A stretch of 55,172 bases of DNA from positions 1 through 55,172 of the forward strand of contig JACDCY010000007.1 in NCBI GenBank assembly GCA_013817305.1, given 5' to 3'. This document shows, in pieces, positions 1 to 7,785 of the stretch. A program made the translations under genes and the position numbers. Position 1 is the first letter of the stretch. Each line of letters begins with the position of its first letter. This DNA is from Gemmatimonadaceae bacterium. GTDB taxonomy: Bacteria > Gemmatimonadota > Gemmatimonadetes > Gemmatimonadales > Gemmatimonadaceae. Below the pieces are notes generated by a model that was not told where the DNA came from, made no database searches, and was given only the letters and a program-made list of their open reading frames with translations.

Positions 1-410
1 TGGATCTGCGGCTCCCCCTTCGAGCCGTTGCGCTTGCCGTCCGAGCCGCTGGACCCGTTCGAACCCTTCTCGGGCTTCTGCGATGCCTCCGGCTTCTCGG
101 GCTTCTCGGGCTTCTCGGGCTTCTCGGCTTCGACGTCCGGGACGTCAGCGTTGCCCGGATCGTCCTCTTCGTCGTCGACTTCCTCGTCGGCGACGTCGGA
201 TGCATGCAGGAACGCGCTTTTCTCGGTGCCGATGTCGACGAACGCGGCCTGGATGCCGGGGAGGACGGCTTCGACGCGCCCGACGTAGATGTCGCCGACC
301 ATGCGGCGCGTCTCGGGGCGGTCCGCGAGCAGCTCTACGAGCTGGTCGTCTTCGATGATCGCCACGCGCGTCTCGCGCTGCGCGGCGTTGATGAGAATTT
401 CTCTTTTCAT
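1..410 (-). CDS. rng: Ribonuclease E/G family protein, N-terminal part (runs off window)
   Basis: The reading frame starts at ATG 410 and leaves the window at its left edge after 136 codons, so only the N-terminus is seen. It begins MKREILINAAQRETRVAIIE and continues with the S1-type RNA-binding segment (YVGRVEAVLPGIQAAFVDIG, about residues 42-61), typical of Rne/Rng endoribonucleases that process rRNA and mRNA. After SAFLHASDV the S1 domain is interrupted by a long charged insert: an acidic stretch (DEEVDDEEDD), then four EKP triplets, then a Ser/Gly/Lys-rich part. Inserts at this place are known in the family, but the exact EKP repeat (about bases 97-125) is a local low-complexity tract. 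The catalytic DNase I-like domain lies outside the window. Rne and Rng cannot be separated from this fragment. Confidence 0.85.
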   Translation of the reverse strand, partial: MKREILINAAQRETRVAIIEDDQLVELLADRPETRRMVGDIYVGRVEAVLPGIQAAFVDIGTEKSAFLHASDVADEEVDDEEDDPGNADVPDVEAEKPEKPEKPEKPEASQKPEKGSNGSSGSDGKRNGSKGEPQI

Positions 411-811
411 ATAAGCCGCGGTTCCGCCGGCGGCGACTCGACGCCTGGGCGGGCCGTGGCCCGAGTTGACTGTTTTGCGACACCGGCACCTTGCCGGCCT
501 TCGCCTTGGAATCCTGCCGCTTCACGTGTGATCGTCCGCGGGGGACCCGCCGGCTAGTGGTCGCTCGCCTGGAGCGGTGCCGGGTCTCGGGCTCCCGCGC
601 GATCGCCCCCGATGGGGCGGCACGCAGGCGACGGGCTGCGGGATGGGACGGCCGAACGTGCATCGGCAGCTCTTCCCGCGCGCCGGCCGATCCGCGAGTC
701 GCACAAATCAGCCGGCTGAAAAAAAACGCTGGTTCTACGCGGGGGAAGTTAGCGCCGTCACCGCGTTTTGGTCAATAGCCGCAACGACTTAGCGGCGGCG
801 GCACAACCGGT
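411..811 (-). other. Long non-coding leader upstream of the RNase E/G gene
   Basis: About 400 bases hold no convincing gene; the reading frames that cross it are Arg/Pro-rich shadows. It contains several short inverted repeats: GGGCC/GGCCC near 454-465, CCGGC/GCCGG near 484-498 and CGCCCC/GGGGCG at 604-619. Downstream of the candidate promoter at 746-775 this would give an mRNA leader of roughly 330 nt. E. coli rne has a long structured leader used for autoregulation. A similar role here is inference only. Confidence 0.4.
746..775 (-). promoter_or_regulatory. Candidate promoter for the RNase E/G gene
   Basis: On the minus strand TTGACC (770-775) is followed after 18 bases by TAACTT (746-751), a weak -10. 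It is the best sigma70-like pair in the gap between the methyltransferase and the RNase gene. Confidence 0.3.
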
Positions 812-1360
812 TTATGAGGCTTGAGAGGCCCTATACGCGAGCCAGGCCACGGCGGCCACGTACACCAGGCCGGCCTTCCATTCCCCATGCTTCATGTACA
901 GGTCAAAGCTGAAGGGCTCGTCGCTCGCCGGCCCCGACGCCCATGCGCCTCGCCGCGGAAAAAACACGGGGACTTTCGCCGCGTAATCGGGGTAGTCGTC
1001 GGGAAATCTGCTCAGGATGTTCAGCCGCTCAGCCTCGATTTTGGGTGCGTACACCAGTACGAAGAAGGCGATCACCAGCAGCAGCAATGACCAGTGCCCG
1101 GCGATCGCAAAACCGGCCGCGATGAGGAAGCTGCCGAAGTACAGTGGATTCCGCGTGTACGCATAGGGACCGCTGACCGCGAGCCTGGCATTCTTGCGGA
1201 TGTGACCGGAGGCCCAGCCCCGCACGAGCACTCCGATGAGCGCGATGCTGGCTCCCACTGCCAGCGGCAATGGCTCAGGCACGGCGAATGTCAGATACAA
1301 CCCCCCGAGCAGGAACCCGAGCGGCATGCGAAGAGTTTTGACCAGATCCTGATAGCTCAT
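812..1360 (-). CDS. Isoprenylcysteine carboxyl methyltransferase / phospholipid methyltransferase family membrane protein
   Basis: 182-residue integral membrane protein with about four to five hydrophobic segments. The central signature is GPYAYTRNPLYFGSFL (about residues 64-79), followed by a hydrophobic helix and then EAERLNILSRFPDDYPDYA. That is the ICMT/PEMT-type SAM-binding layout, in which Arg-Asn-Pro-x-Tyr and the later Glu-Ala/Glu-x-x-Leu region shape the cofactor pocket. The family methylates carboxyl groups or phospholipid amines in the membrane; the substrate cannot be told from sequence. ATG 1360 is the start. The gene lies 34 bases downstream of the acyl-CoA dehydrogenase stop codon, and the whole gap is a short heptamer hairpin. 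Confidence 0.75.
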   Translation of the reverse strand: MSYQDLVKTLRMPLGFLLGGLYLTFAVPEPLPLAVGASIALIGVLVRGWASGHIRKNARLAVSGPYAYTRNPLYFGSFLIAAGFAIAGHWSLLLLVIAFFVLVYAPKIEAERLNILSRFPDDYPDYAAKVPVFFPRRGAWASGPASDEPFSFDLYMKHGEWKAGLVYVAAVAWLAYRASQAS

Positions 1361-1391
1361 GGGAAAAAGCGCTGCGCACTGCGTATTTCCC
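1361..1391. repeat. Short heptamer-type hairpin (ACTGCGC group)
   Basis: The 34-base gap between two leftward genes is almost filled by GGGAAA (1361-1366) and TTTCCC (1386-1391) flanking GCGCTGC GCACTGC GTATTTC. The 7-base units GCGCTGC and GCACTGC match those of the large element at 47909-47981. This is the shortest and weakest member of the family. Confidence 0.5.
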
Positions 1392-1394
1392 TGT

Positions 1395-2612
1395 TCAATC
1401 CGCTATCTCCCGCAAAACCTGCCTCGCAATCACCATACGCTGAATCTCGGATGTCCCCTCCCCGATCTCACAGATCTTCGCATCCCGCATCATCCGCTCA
1501 ACCGGATAATCCTTGGTGTATCCGTACCCGCCGTGAATCTGGATCGCCTTGATCGTGGTCCGCATCGCCAGCTCGGAGCAGAACAGCTTCGCGATCGCGG
1601 CCTGCTTGGTAAACGGCTTCTTGTTCTCCGCGAGCCAGGCGGCGTGATACACGAGATGCTTCCCCGCCTCGATCTCCGTCGCCATGTCGGCCAGCGGGAA
1701 GCTCACTCCCTGGAAGTTCGCGATCGCCTGGCCGAACTGCTTCCGCTCCGACGCGTACCGCAGCGCCTCCTCGAACGCGCCCTCGGCGATTCCCAGCGAG
1801 AGCGCGGCCATGCCGATCCGCCCGGCGTCGAGCGTCTGCATGAAGTTGAGAAAGCCCTGCCCTTCCTGGCCAAGCAGGTTCTCCTCGGGGACTTCCGCGT
1901 CCTCGAAGGTCAGCGATCGCGTGTCGGACGCGCGCCAGCCGAGCTTGTCCTCCTTCTTGCCCGAGCTGAATCCCGGCGTTGCCGCCAGCGAGTCGTCGTG
2001 CCCGAATCCGGTAGCGTCCGCTTTCGCGCGCTCCGCAGTCTCCTTGGTGATGATGAAGGAGCTGATGCCCTTGGTCCCGATCCCCGGCGTGGTGACCGCG
2101 GTGACGACGAACAGCTCGCCGACTCCACCGTGGGTGATGAACACCTTGGAGCCGTTGAGCACGTAGCGTCCGTCCTTCTTCACCGCCGTGGTGCGTGTTC
2201 CCCCTGCGTCGCTCCCAGCGCTCGGCTCAGTCAGCCCGAACCCCGCGAGGACCTTCCCCGTCGCGAGCATCGGCACGAACCGGTCGCGCTGCGCATCCGT
2301 GCCGAAGTTGAAGATCGGTGACGTGCCAAGCGTCGTGTGCGCCGAGATGGTGATCGCGTGCGAGGCGTCCACCTTCGCCATCTCGTGGATCACGCTGATG
2401 TACGCGAGCAGGTCGAGGCCCGACCCGCCCATCTCCTCCGGCCAGGGGATTCCGAGCAGGCCCAGGTCGATCATCTTGCGGACGTTTTCCCAGGGGAACT
2501 CGCCGGATTCGTCGTACTTGGCCGCGGTCGGCGCGATCTCTTCGCGCGCAAACTCGCGCACCATGTGTCTTACCGCGAGATGTTGCTCGGAGAAGTAGAG
2601 AGCGTCATCCAT
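1395..2612 (-). CDS. Acyl-CoA dehydrogenase
   Basis: 405-residue FAD enzyme with all the parts of the family: an N-terminal helical domain, the middle beta domain with [20 protein letters not shown] (about residues 125-144) that binds FAD and substrate, and the C-terminal helical domain ending in [30 protein letters not shown] holds the Glu that acts as catalytic base in short/branched-chain members. It oxidises acyl-CoA to 2-enoyl-CoA and passes electrons to ETF. Length and motifs fit the butyryl-CoA or short-chain group best; an isovaleryl-CoA role is possible given the enoyl-CoA hydratase and carboxylase nearby. ATG 2612 start. The upstream region, shared with the divergent multicopper oxidase, has a candidate -10 and a palindrome. 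Confidence 0.92.
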   Translation of the reverse strand: MDDALYFSEQHLAVRHMVREFAREEIAPTAAKYDESGEFPWENVRKMIDLGLLGIPWPEEMGGSGLDLLAYISVIHEMAKVDASHAITISAHTTLGTSPIFNFGTDAQRDRFVPMLATGKVLAGFGLTEPSAGSDAGGTRTTAVKKDGRYVLNGSKVFITHGGVGELFVVTAVTTPGIGTKGISSFIITKETAERAKADATGFGHDDSLAATPGFSSGKKEDKLGWRASDTRSLTFEDAEVPEENLLGQEGQGFLNFMQTLDAGRIGMAALSLGIAEGAFEEALRYASERKQFGQAIANFQGVSFPLADMATEIEAGKHLVYHAAWLAENKKPFTKQAAIAKLFCSELAMRTTIKAIQIHGGYGYTKDYPVERMMRDAKICEIGEGTSEIQRMVIARQVLREIAD

Positions 2613-2642
2613 CAGAAGCTGCTTACCCTTGTCATAGTCGGA

Positions 2643-2679
2643 ATTCTATTCAGGCGGCACACTCAACCAAATGTTAGTT
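2643..2679 (-). promoter_or_regulatory. Candidate -10 box and TetR-like operator upstream of the acyl-CoA dehydrogenase
   Basis: The minus strand carries TAGAAT (2643-2648), five of six matches to a -10 box. Just upstream is the imperfect palindrome AACCAAATGTTAGTT (2665-2679), of the form AACnAAnnnTTnGTT with 10 of 15 positions symmetric. Such half-sites are often used by TetR-family regulators of fatty-acid genes. No clear -35 was found. Confidence 0.3.
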
Positions 2680-2734
2680 TGACCGCCGTGTCGTAACCAG
2701 CAAGCTTACCGCTCCCATCCACATTGAGACACCC

Positions 2735-4612
2735 GTGACTACGAGAGCCTCGCTCGCCGCGTTCGTGATGCTGCTGCCCGTGGGCCTCCCGCAACCACAT
2801 CCGGTCGACGCGCCGTTGCCGCGGACGGTGATCAACGATAACAGTAAGCCGGCGGGTCGGATGACCGGGTCGTTACTGGCCGTTCACCTGACCGTTGGCC
2901 GCACTCAGTGGTTCCCTGAAGCGGAAGACGGGCCCAGCGTGGAAGCGCTCGCGTTCGGTGAAGCGGGCAAGGGGATGAGCATTCCGGGGCCGCTGATTCG
3001 TGTCGTCGCCGGGACGCGCATACGCGTTACGCTCACCAACCCGTTGGCCGAGACGCTGACGGTGCACGGGCTGTTCGACCGTCCGGGCGCGCCGCGCGCG
3101 GTCGTCGTACCGCCCGGCGCCACGGAGCAAGTCGAGTTTTCCGCGCCAACGGGGACCTACTTTTATTGGGGCACGACTACGAAGTCGTTCCTCGGGGAGC
3201 GCCACGCCGACGAGTCGCAGCTGAGCGGCGCGATCGTCGTGGATGCGCCAGGACAGCGACTGCGGGACCGCGTCATCATGATCGGCATCCGCCTCCAGGA
3301 GCCGGACTCTACTGCCGAAGGCGCCATTCCCTTCCACGAGGCGATGGTGATGAATGGCAAGTCGTGGCCGCACACCGAACGCCTCAATCTCGTCCAGGGG
3401 GACAGCGTGTTCCTGCGCGTGCTGAACGCCGCCGGCGCGCCGCACCCCATGCATCTTCACGGCTTTTACTTCCGGGTCGACAGCCGCGGTAGCTGGAGAG
3501 CCGACACCGTTTACGCCCGGGATCAGCAGCGGCTTGCCGTTACGGAACTGATGTCAGTGGGAAGCACGTTCACGATGGCGTTCGTCCCCACCGAGCCTGG
3601 TAACTGGGTATTTCACTGCCACTTCGCATTTCACGTTTCGCCGGATAGATCGCTGGTACCGGTCGATAAAGACACAGGGTCGCACGCGCATGCGAAGCGC
3701 GGCCACATGGCCGGCCTCGTCATGGGAATGCACGTAGCGGCGCGCGGTCCGCAGCGCGTCAATCGCGCAACTCCACGCGACATCGCTCTGTTCGTGAACG
3801 CCAAGCCCCGGGTATTCCGCGACAAGCCGGGCCTCTCGTTCATCGAGCAGATGGGCCCCGTCGAGCCGCGTGCTGATTCCGCACAGGCTCCGGGCGTGCC
3901 CCTCCTGCTGACCCGGGGCGAGCGCGTGCGCATCCGGGTGATCAATCGGCTTGGCGAGCCGACGGCGATTCACTGGCACGGCATCGAGCTGGAAAGCTTT
4001 CCGGACGGCGTACCCGATTGGAGCGGCATGCCGGGGAATCTGTTCACCAGCGTGCCGGCCAACGGCTCGTTCGACGCAGTGTTCGCGCCGCCGCGCGCCG
4101 GAACGTTCATCTATCACTCCCATCTCAACGAGATGAACCAGATCGTCTCGGGAATGTTCAACCCTCTGATCGTGCTGGATCCGGGGCAGAAGTTCGACCC
4201 GGCAACGGACAAGATCTTCCTCGTGGGAGCAGCGGGCCCGATCAACGAAGGCGAGAACGACATGGGGACGGTAAACGGGGAGCGTGAGCCGGAGCCCATC
4301 GATCTCGTCGCCGGACGGACGTACCGCTTCCGGATGATCAACATCAACCCTGAGTGGCGGGTCCAGTTCACTCTCGGCACGGACACCGAAGTCGCGACCT
4401 GGCGGCCAGTCGCCAAGGACGGGGCCGATCTTCCTGAATCGCAACGCGCGCCGCAGCCGGCGTTCCTGTTGACGGGGCCCGGAGAGACGGCGGATTTCGA
4501 ATTCACGCCCACCACTCCCGGTAACCTGGAGCTCAACATTCGTACCCGAGTTGCGGGGTGGAGCATCCCTGTTTTGCTGCGCGTAGGACCGGCGCAAGTC
4601 GCCGGCAACTGA
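2735..4612 (+). CDS. Multicopper oxidase, four cupredoxin-like domains with unusual ligand order
   Basis: 625-residue exported protein, with a hydrophobic N-terminus from GTG 2735 that looks like a short signal peptide. Copper motifs are clear but out of the usual order. The C-terminal-type set comes first: HPMHLHG (His237, 240, 242) and FHCHFAFH (His294, Cys295, His296, His300). The N-terminal-type set comes later: HWHG (His413, 415) and YHSH (His461, 463). Residues 45-170 look like a degenerate first domain (VHG at 110-112, YWGTT where HSH would be), and 490-620 is a ligand-poor last domain. A type 1 site plus a trinuclear cluster could still form between domains 2 and 3. The position ten residues after Cys295 is Arg; the axial ligand may instead be Met325 after an expanded loop. 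The substrate (phenol, metal ion or nitrite) is unknown. Confidence 0.85.
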   Translation: MTTRASLAAFVMLLPVGLPQPHPVDAPLPRTVINDNSKPAGRMTGSLLAVHLTVGRTQWFPEAEDGPSVEALAFGEAGKGMSIPGPLIRVVAGTRIRVTLTNPLAETLTVHGLFDRPGAPRAVVVPPGATEQVEFSAPTGTYFYWGTTTKSFLGERHADESQLSGAIVVDAPGQRLRDRVIMIGIRLQEPDSTAEGAIPFHEAMVMNGKSWPHTERLNLVQGDSVFLRVLNAAGAPHPMHLHGFYFRVDSRGSWRADTVYARDQQRLAVTELMSVGSTFTMAFVPTEPGNWVFHCHFAFHVSPDRSLVPVDKDTGSHAHAKRGHMAGLVMGMHVAARGPQRVNRATPRDIALFVNAKPRVFRDKPGLSFIEQMGPVEPRADSAQAPGVPLLLTRGERVRIRVINRLGEPTAIHWHGIELESFPDGVPDWSGMPGNLFTSVPANGSFDAVFAPPRAGTFIYHSHLNEMNQIVSGMFNPLIVLDPGQKFDPATDKIFLVGAAGPINEGENDMGTVNGEREPEPIDLVAGRTYRFRMININPEWRVQFTLGTDTEVATWRPVAKDGADLPESQRAPQPAFLLTGPGETADFEFTPTTPGNLELNIRTRVAGWSIPVLLRVGPAQVAGN

Positions 4613-4635
4613 CGTGCGATTGGAGACCGCTTAAC

Positions 4636-6384
4636 TCACGCGAGGCAGTTGTCGCAGCTCCGGCAGTTCTGGCCGCGAGCCGCGGCGCGATCGCCGAAAT
4701 ACCTTAGCACGAAGGTGCGGCGGCAGGACCTGGTGGTGGCATAGCGCTGCATCATGTCGAGCTTGGCGAGCTCGGCGCGGCGGCGCGTTTCCAGCGCCTC
4801 CCAGTCGATGTCCATGCCTTTGATCCCGCGTGCACCGCCGGTCAGGGTCAATCCCCCGCCACTGCGCTCCCAGGCTATGAACTGCCGGGCTACGAGCGAC
4901 TCGAGAACCGGAGTCGCGCCGGCGGAGCCACCAAAGCCGGGAGGCAGCCCGTTCAGGTCGAACGTGGCGCCCGCATACAGCCGCTCGCGCACCGCCTTCC
5001 ACAAGATACGCAACAGCCCGATCTCGAGCTCCGCTCCCTCCGAGAGCTCTGCCTTGATCCGCGCGTGCGTCGCGAGCAGCCGGACGTGCACCATGGACGC
5101 CGACGCGCTCACGTTCGCAATCGCGCCGCTCGAAGTGAGGACCCGGATCGCGCTCTCGACGTCACGCGTTCCGATCCCCGTCCCCGCAAGCGCGGCGATC
5201 GCATCCGGATCACCCGCCGAGATGCCGTTGCCGCTCATTGCGCGCACGAGAGCCGCGTACACGCGCTCGATCGACTGCCGGTCGGGGTGCGCCGTCTTGA
5301 TGAAGAACTCGTGCGTGAACCGGTCCTGGTACGCGTGCAACAGCAGCACGTCGGAGTGATCTCCGTCCCGCCCCGCGCGCCCCGCTTCCTGGTAGTACGC
5401 CTCGAGCGTGCCCGGCATCGCGTAGTGGATGACGAGGCGGACGTCGGGCTTGTCGATCCCCATTCCGAACGCGTTCGTAGCGACGATCACGGGGAGCTTG
5501 CCGCTCATGAAATCGTCCTGCACCTGCCGCCGGCGATCGGCGGCGAGCCCGGCGTGGTACGCGGCTCCGCCGATCCGCGCCGCCTTCAATACGCCGGTGA
5601 TGCGGTCCACCGCCTTGCGCGTCGGAGCGTACACCACCGTCGTGCCCTTGCTGGCCGATAGCGTGTCGATGAGAACCTGATCCTTCTCCTTGTCGCGCTT
5701 TACCGCCTGGACCGAGTAGGACAGATTCGTTCTGTCGAACCCCGTGATCACGACTTCGGGATCGCGCAGGCCCAGATGCGTGATAATGTCCGCTCGCACC
5801 TGCGGCGTGGCGGTGGCAGTGAGCGCTATCACGGGGGGCGAGCCCAGCCCCTCTCGCACCGGACGCAGCCGCAGATAGCTCGGCCTGAAGTCGTGACCCC
5901 ACTGGCTCACGCAATGCGCTTCGTCCACGGCGAGCAGCGACACGCCGATGGAGCGGAGCCGCTCCACGAGCCGCTCAGACTCCAGCCGCTCGGGCGCCAC
6001 GTACAGCAGCTTGATGTCGCCGGTAGTCGCCCGCGCCAGCCGGTCGAGCGAGTCGTTGAGCGACAGCGTGCTGTTGAGGAATGCCGCTCCAACCTTCTTC
6101 CGCACGAGGACGTCGACCTGGTCCTTCATCAGGGAAATGAGCGGCGACACCACGACCGTGAGCCCGGGGAGCACCATCGCCGGAACCTGATACGCGAGGG
6201 ACTTTCCGCCGCCCGTGGGAAGAACAACCAAGGTGTCGCGCCCCGCGAGCGCGGACTCGACCGCTGCCTGCTGCCCCGCACGAAACTCGGCGTAGCCGAA
6301 CGTCTCGCGGAGTACATCCGTCGCGGTGCGAGCTCCTTCACGCCGCTTGGTGCGGCGAGCCCGGACTGGTTCGACGGTCGTCAT
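4636..6384 (-). CDS. recQ: ATP-dependent DNA helicase RecQ
   Basis: Superfamily 2 3'-5' DNA helicase used in recombination and fork repair. Helicase motifs in order: Q-motif region FRAGQQAAVESALAGRDTL, Walker A PTGGGKS, DEAH box VDEAHCVSQWGHDFRPSY, ALTATATPQVR, and motif VI QEAGRAGRDG. The protein ends with the RecQ zinc-binding region: one Cys in SCRRTFVLRYFGD, then CRSCDNCLA. No HRDC domain follows, so it is a short RecQ (582 aa). I chose ATG 6384 because the upstream 40 residues are not helicase-like. A GTG at 6504 overlaps the stop codon of the small upstream gene (GTGA) and could be the true coupled start, giving 622 aa. It is the last gene of the leftward operon. Confidence 0.93.
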   Translation of the reverse strand: MTTVEPVRARRTKRREGARTATDVLRETFGYAEFRAGQQAAVESALAGRDTLVVLPTGGGKSLAYQVPAMVLPGLTVVVSPLISLMKDQVDVLVRKKVGAAFLNSTLSLNDSLDRLARATTGDIKLLYVAPERLESERLVERLRSIGVSLLAVDEAHCVSQWGHDFRPSYLRLRPVREGLGSPPVIALTATATPQVRADIITHLGLRDPEVVITGFDRTNLSYSVQAVKRDKEKDQVLIDTLSASKGTTVVYAPTRKAVDRITGVLKAARIGGAAYHAGLAADRRRQVQDDFMSGKLPVIVATNAFGMGIDKPDVRLVIHYAMPGTLEAYYQEAGRAGRDGDHSDVLLLHAYQDRFTHEFFIKTAHPDRQSIERVYAALVRAMSGNGISAGDPDAIAALAGTGIGTRDVESAIRVLTSSGAIANVSASASMVHVRLLATHARIKAELSEGAELEIGLLRILWKAVRERLYAGATFDLNGLPPGFGGSAGATPVLESLVARQFIAWERSGGGLTLTGGARGIKGMDIDWEALETRRRAELAKLDMMQRYATTRSCRRTFVLRYFGDRAAARGQNCRSCDNCLA

Positions 6385-6500
6385 GGAACTGGGTGGACCT
6401 GGAAAGAAGGAAGGTTCGGGCGCGGCGATCAGGAACCATACACCGCGAACCGACAGCCGTGGAATCAGCCTATTCGGGGCACCATCTTCCCGCCCCCGGA

Positions 6501-6665
6501 TCACCCCTTACGCGTCCCCCGACCCACGAATCGGAGCGCCAGGGATGCGGTCAGGAAGGCGATCCCGGCAAACCGGAGGTATGAGCTCTCGCTCCGCAGC
6601 CCGAGCCCAAACAGGACCAGCGCCGTCAGCGCGAGCACCAGCCTGATGGTCTGGATGCCGGGCAT
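6501..6665 (-). CDS. Small hydrophobic membrane protein of 54 aa
   Basis: Short gene in the operon between the enoyl-CoA hydratase and recQ. Its ATG (6665-6663) shares one base with the hydratase stop codon (TGATG), and its TGA (6503-6501) overlaps a possible GTG start of recQ. It begins MPGIQTIRLVLALTALVLFG and ends LALRFVGRGTRKG, giving two hydrophobic segments joined by a short GLRSESSYLR turn and a basic C-terminus, as in a two-helix hairpin. I recognise no family. The coupling on both sides, the membrane-like composition and the absence of another gene in this space support it being real. Its function is unknown. Confidence 0.6.
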   Translation of the reverse strand: MPGIQTIRLVLALTALVLFGLGLRSESSYLRFAGIAFLTASLALRFVGRGTRKG

Positions 6666-7432
6666 CACTCGCTCCCGGGCTTGCGGGAGAACCTCGCCAC
6701 GCCTTCCCTGAACGCGCTCGTCGCCCGCGCCTCGGCGTTACCTGCGACGCCCGCGGCGAGGCTGTCCGTGAAGCTCTTGCCTTCGGATTCATAAAAGAGC
6801 CGCTTGGTTAGCCGCACCGCTTCAGCCGGCAGCTCCGCGAGCCGCGCCGCGCACTGCTCCACCTCGCCCTTGAAACTGGCCGCTTCAATAACGCGCGTAA
6901 CGAGGCCAATTCGCTCCGCCTCCCGCGCGTCTATCAAGCGCCCCGTCGCCACGAGCTCGAAGGCGTGCTTCTCGCCCGCGCTGCGGTGGAGCATCGTCAT
7001 GACCATCGCCGGCACGAATCCGACGCGGACCTCCGGGTAGCCGAACCGCGCGTTCTCGTGTGCGAGCGCGATGTCGCACGCGTTGGCGAGGCCGCATCCG
7101 CCGGCCAGAGCGTGACCCTGAACTCCAGCCACGACTGGCTGCGGGAGAGATCGGATCGCGACAAAGACATCCGCTAGCGCCTGCGCGTCTGCTCGATGCT
7201 GCTCGGCCGTGGCGTCCCGCATCTCGTACAACGCTTCCAGATCGGCGCCGGCGCAGAAATCATCGCCCTCCGCGGTTATCAGCACGGCGCGGACGGTAGG
7301 CGACTCCCGGATAGCCGCGAGATACCTGGCGAGCTCGTCAGCGGCAACGCGGTCAAGCGCGTTTTTCTTCTCGGGGCGGGACAGGATCAGATTCGCGACT
7401 CCGCTCCCCTCCTCGCAGACGACGCGCTTCAT
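6665..7432 (-). CDS. Enoyl-CoA hydratase/isomerase (crotonase) family protein
   Basis: 255-residue crotonase-fold enzyme. The oxyanion-hole segments are visible as DDFCAGADLEALYE (about residues 56-69) and GHALAGGCGLANACDIALAH (about 105-124), with the second acid in ARFGYPEVRVG. In rat enoyl-CoA hydratase two Glu residues are catalytic. Here the first position (GGCE) is Gly and the PE Glu is kept, so the reaction may not be simple hydration; isomerase or methylglutaconyl-CoA hydratase-like roles are possible. The operon also encodes an acyl-CoA carboxylase beta subunit and AtuA, so leucine/isovalerate or branched terpenoid acyl-CoA breakdown is a reasonable inference. ATG 7432 overlaps the upstream stop (ATGA). 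Confidence 0.85.
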   Translation of the reverse strand: MKRVVCEEGSGVANLILSRPEKKNALDRVAADELARYLAAIRESPTVRAVLITAEGDDFCAGADLEALYEMRDATAEQHRADAQALADVFVAIRSLPQPVVAGVQGHALAGGCGLANACDIALAHENARFGYPEVRVGFVPAMVMTMLHRSAGEKHAFELVATGRLIDAREAERIGLVTRVIEAASFKGEVEQCAARLAELPAEAVRLTKRLFYESEGKSFTDSLAAGVAGNAEARATSAFREGVARFSRKPGSE

Positions 7433-7785
7433 CCGCGCGCTACCGGGAGCTTGAGCTTTCCTGCCTCGTCATCCGGAATGTCGAGCACCATACGGAGCAG
7501 CGCGGTCGAGAAAACCTTGCCCTGCGCGTCGGTCTTGAGCGAGATCGTCCCGCCACCATCCAGAGCGCCGTGCAACAGGAAGTTCAGCGCCTTGAGATTC
7601 GGCAGCTCAAACCGATCTACTGGTCCGGTGATCATCCCCTCAAAGTGACGCGAAACGCGAGCGGCCGTCAGTTCGCGCGCGAGCAGCGGGTACCAGGATG
7701 GATCGAGCGCGATCACGCCGACGTTAGCGGTGTCACCCTTGTCGCCGGAGCGCGCGTGCGCGATGTCCACCAGACGAATCTTCAT
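7429..7785 (-). CDS. AtuA-like ferredoxin-fold domain protein
   Basis: 118-residue protein starting [20 protein letters not shown]. The [14 protein letters not shown] motif is the hallmark of the small C-terminal domain found in acyclic-terpene-utilisation AtuA proteins; here it is a separate gene. Its start ATG 7785 overlaps the stop codon of the DUF1446/AtuA gene (ATGA), and its stop overlaps the hydratase start (ATGA), so the two AtuA parts are translationally coupled and probably form one complex. The family's biochemical activity is not established to my knowledge. In pseudomonads AtuA is needed for growth on citronellol and geraniol. Confidence 0.8.
   Translation of the reverse strand: MKIRLVDIAHARSGDKGDTANVGVIALDPSWYPLLARELTAARVSRHFEGMITGPVDRFELPNLKALNFLLHGALDGGGTISLKTDAQGKVFSTALLRMVLDIPDDEAGKLKLPVARG

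Noticed and set aside
97-125. EKP triplet repeat as an assembly artefact
   Set aside because: In frame, and located where RNase E/G proteins often carry charged inserts.
145-663. 172-residue open frame on the minus strand
   Set aside because: Arg/Pro-rich shadow that crosses the RNase E/G start in another frame; no family features.
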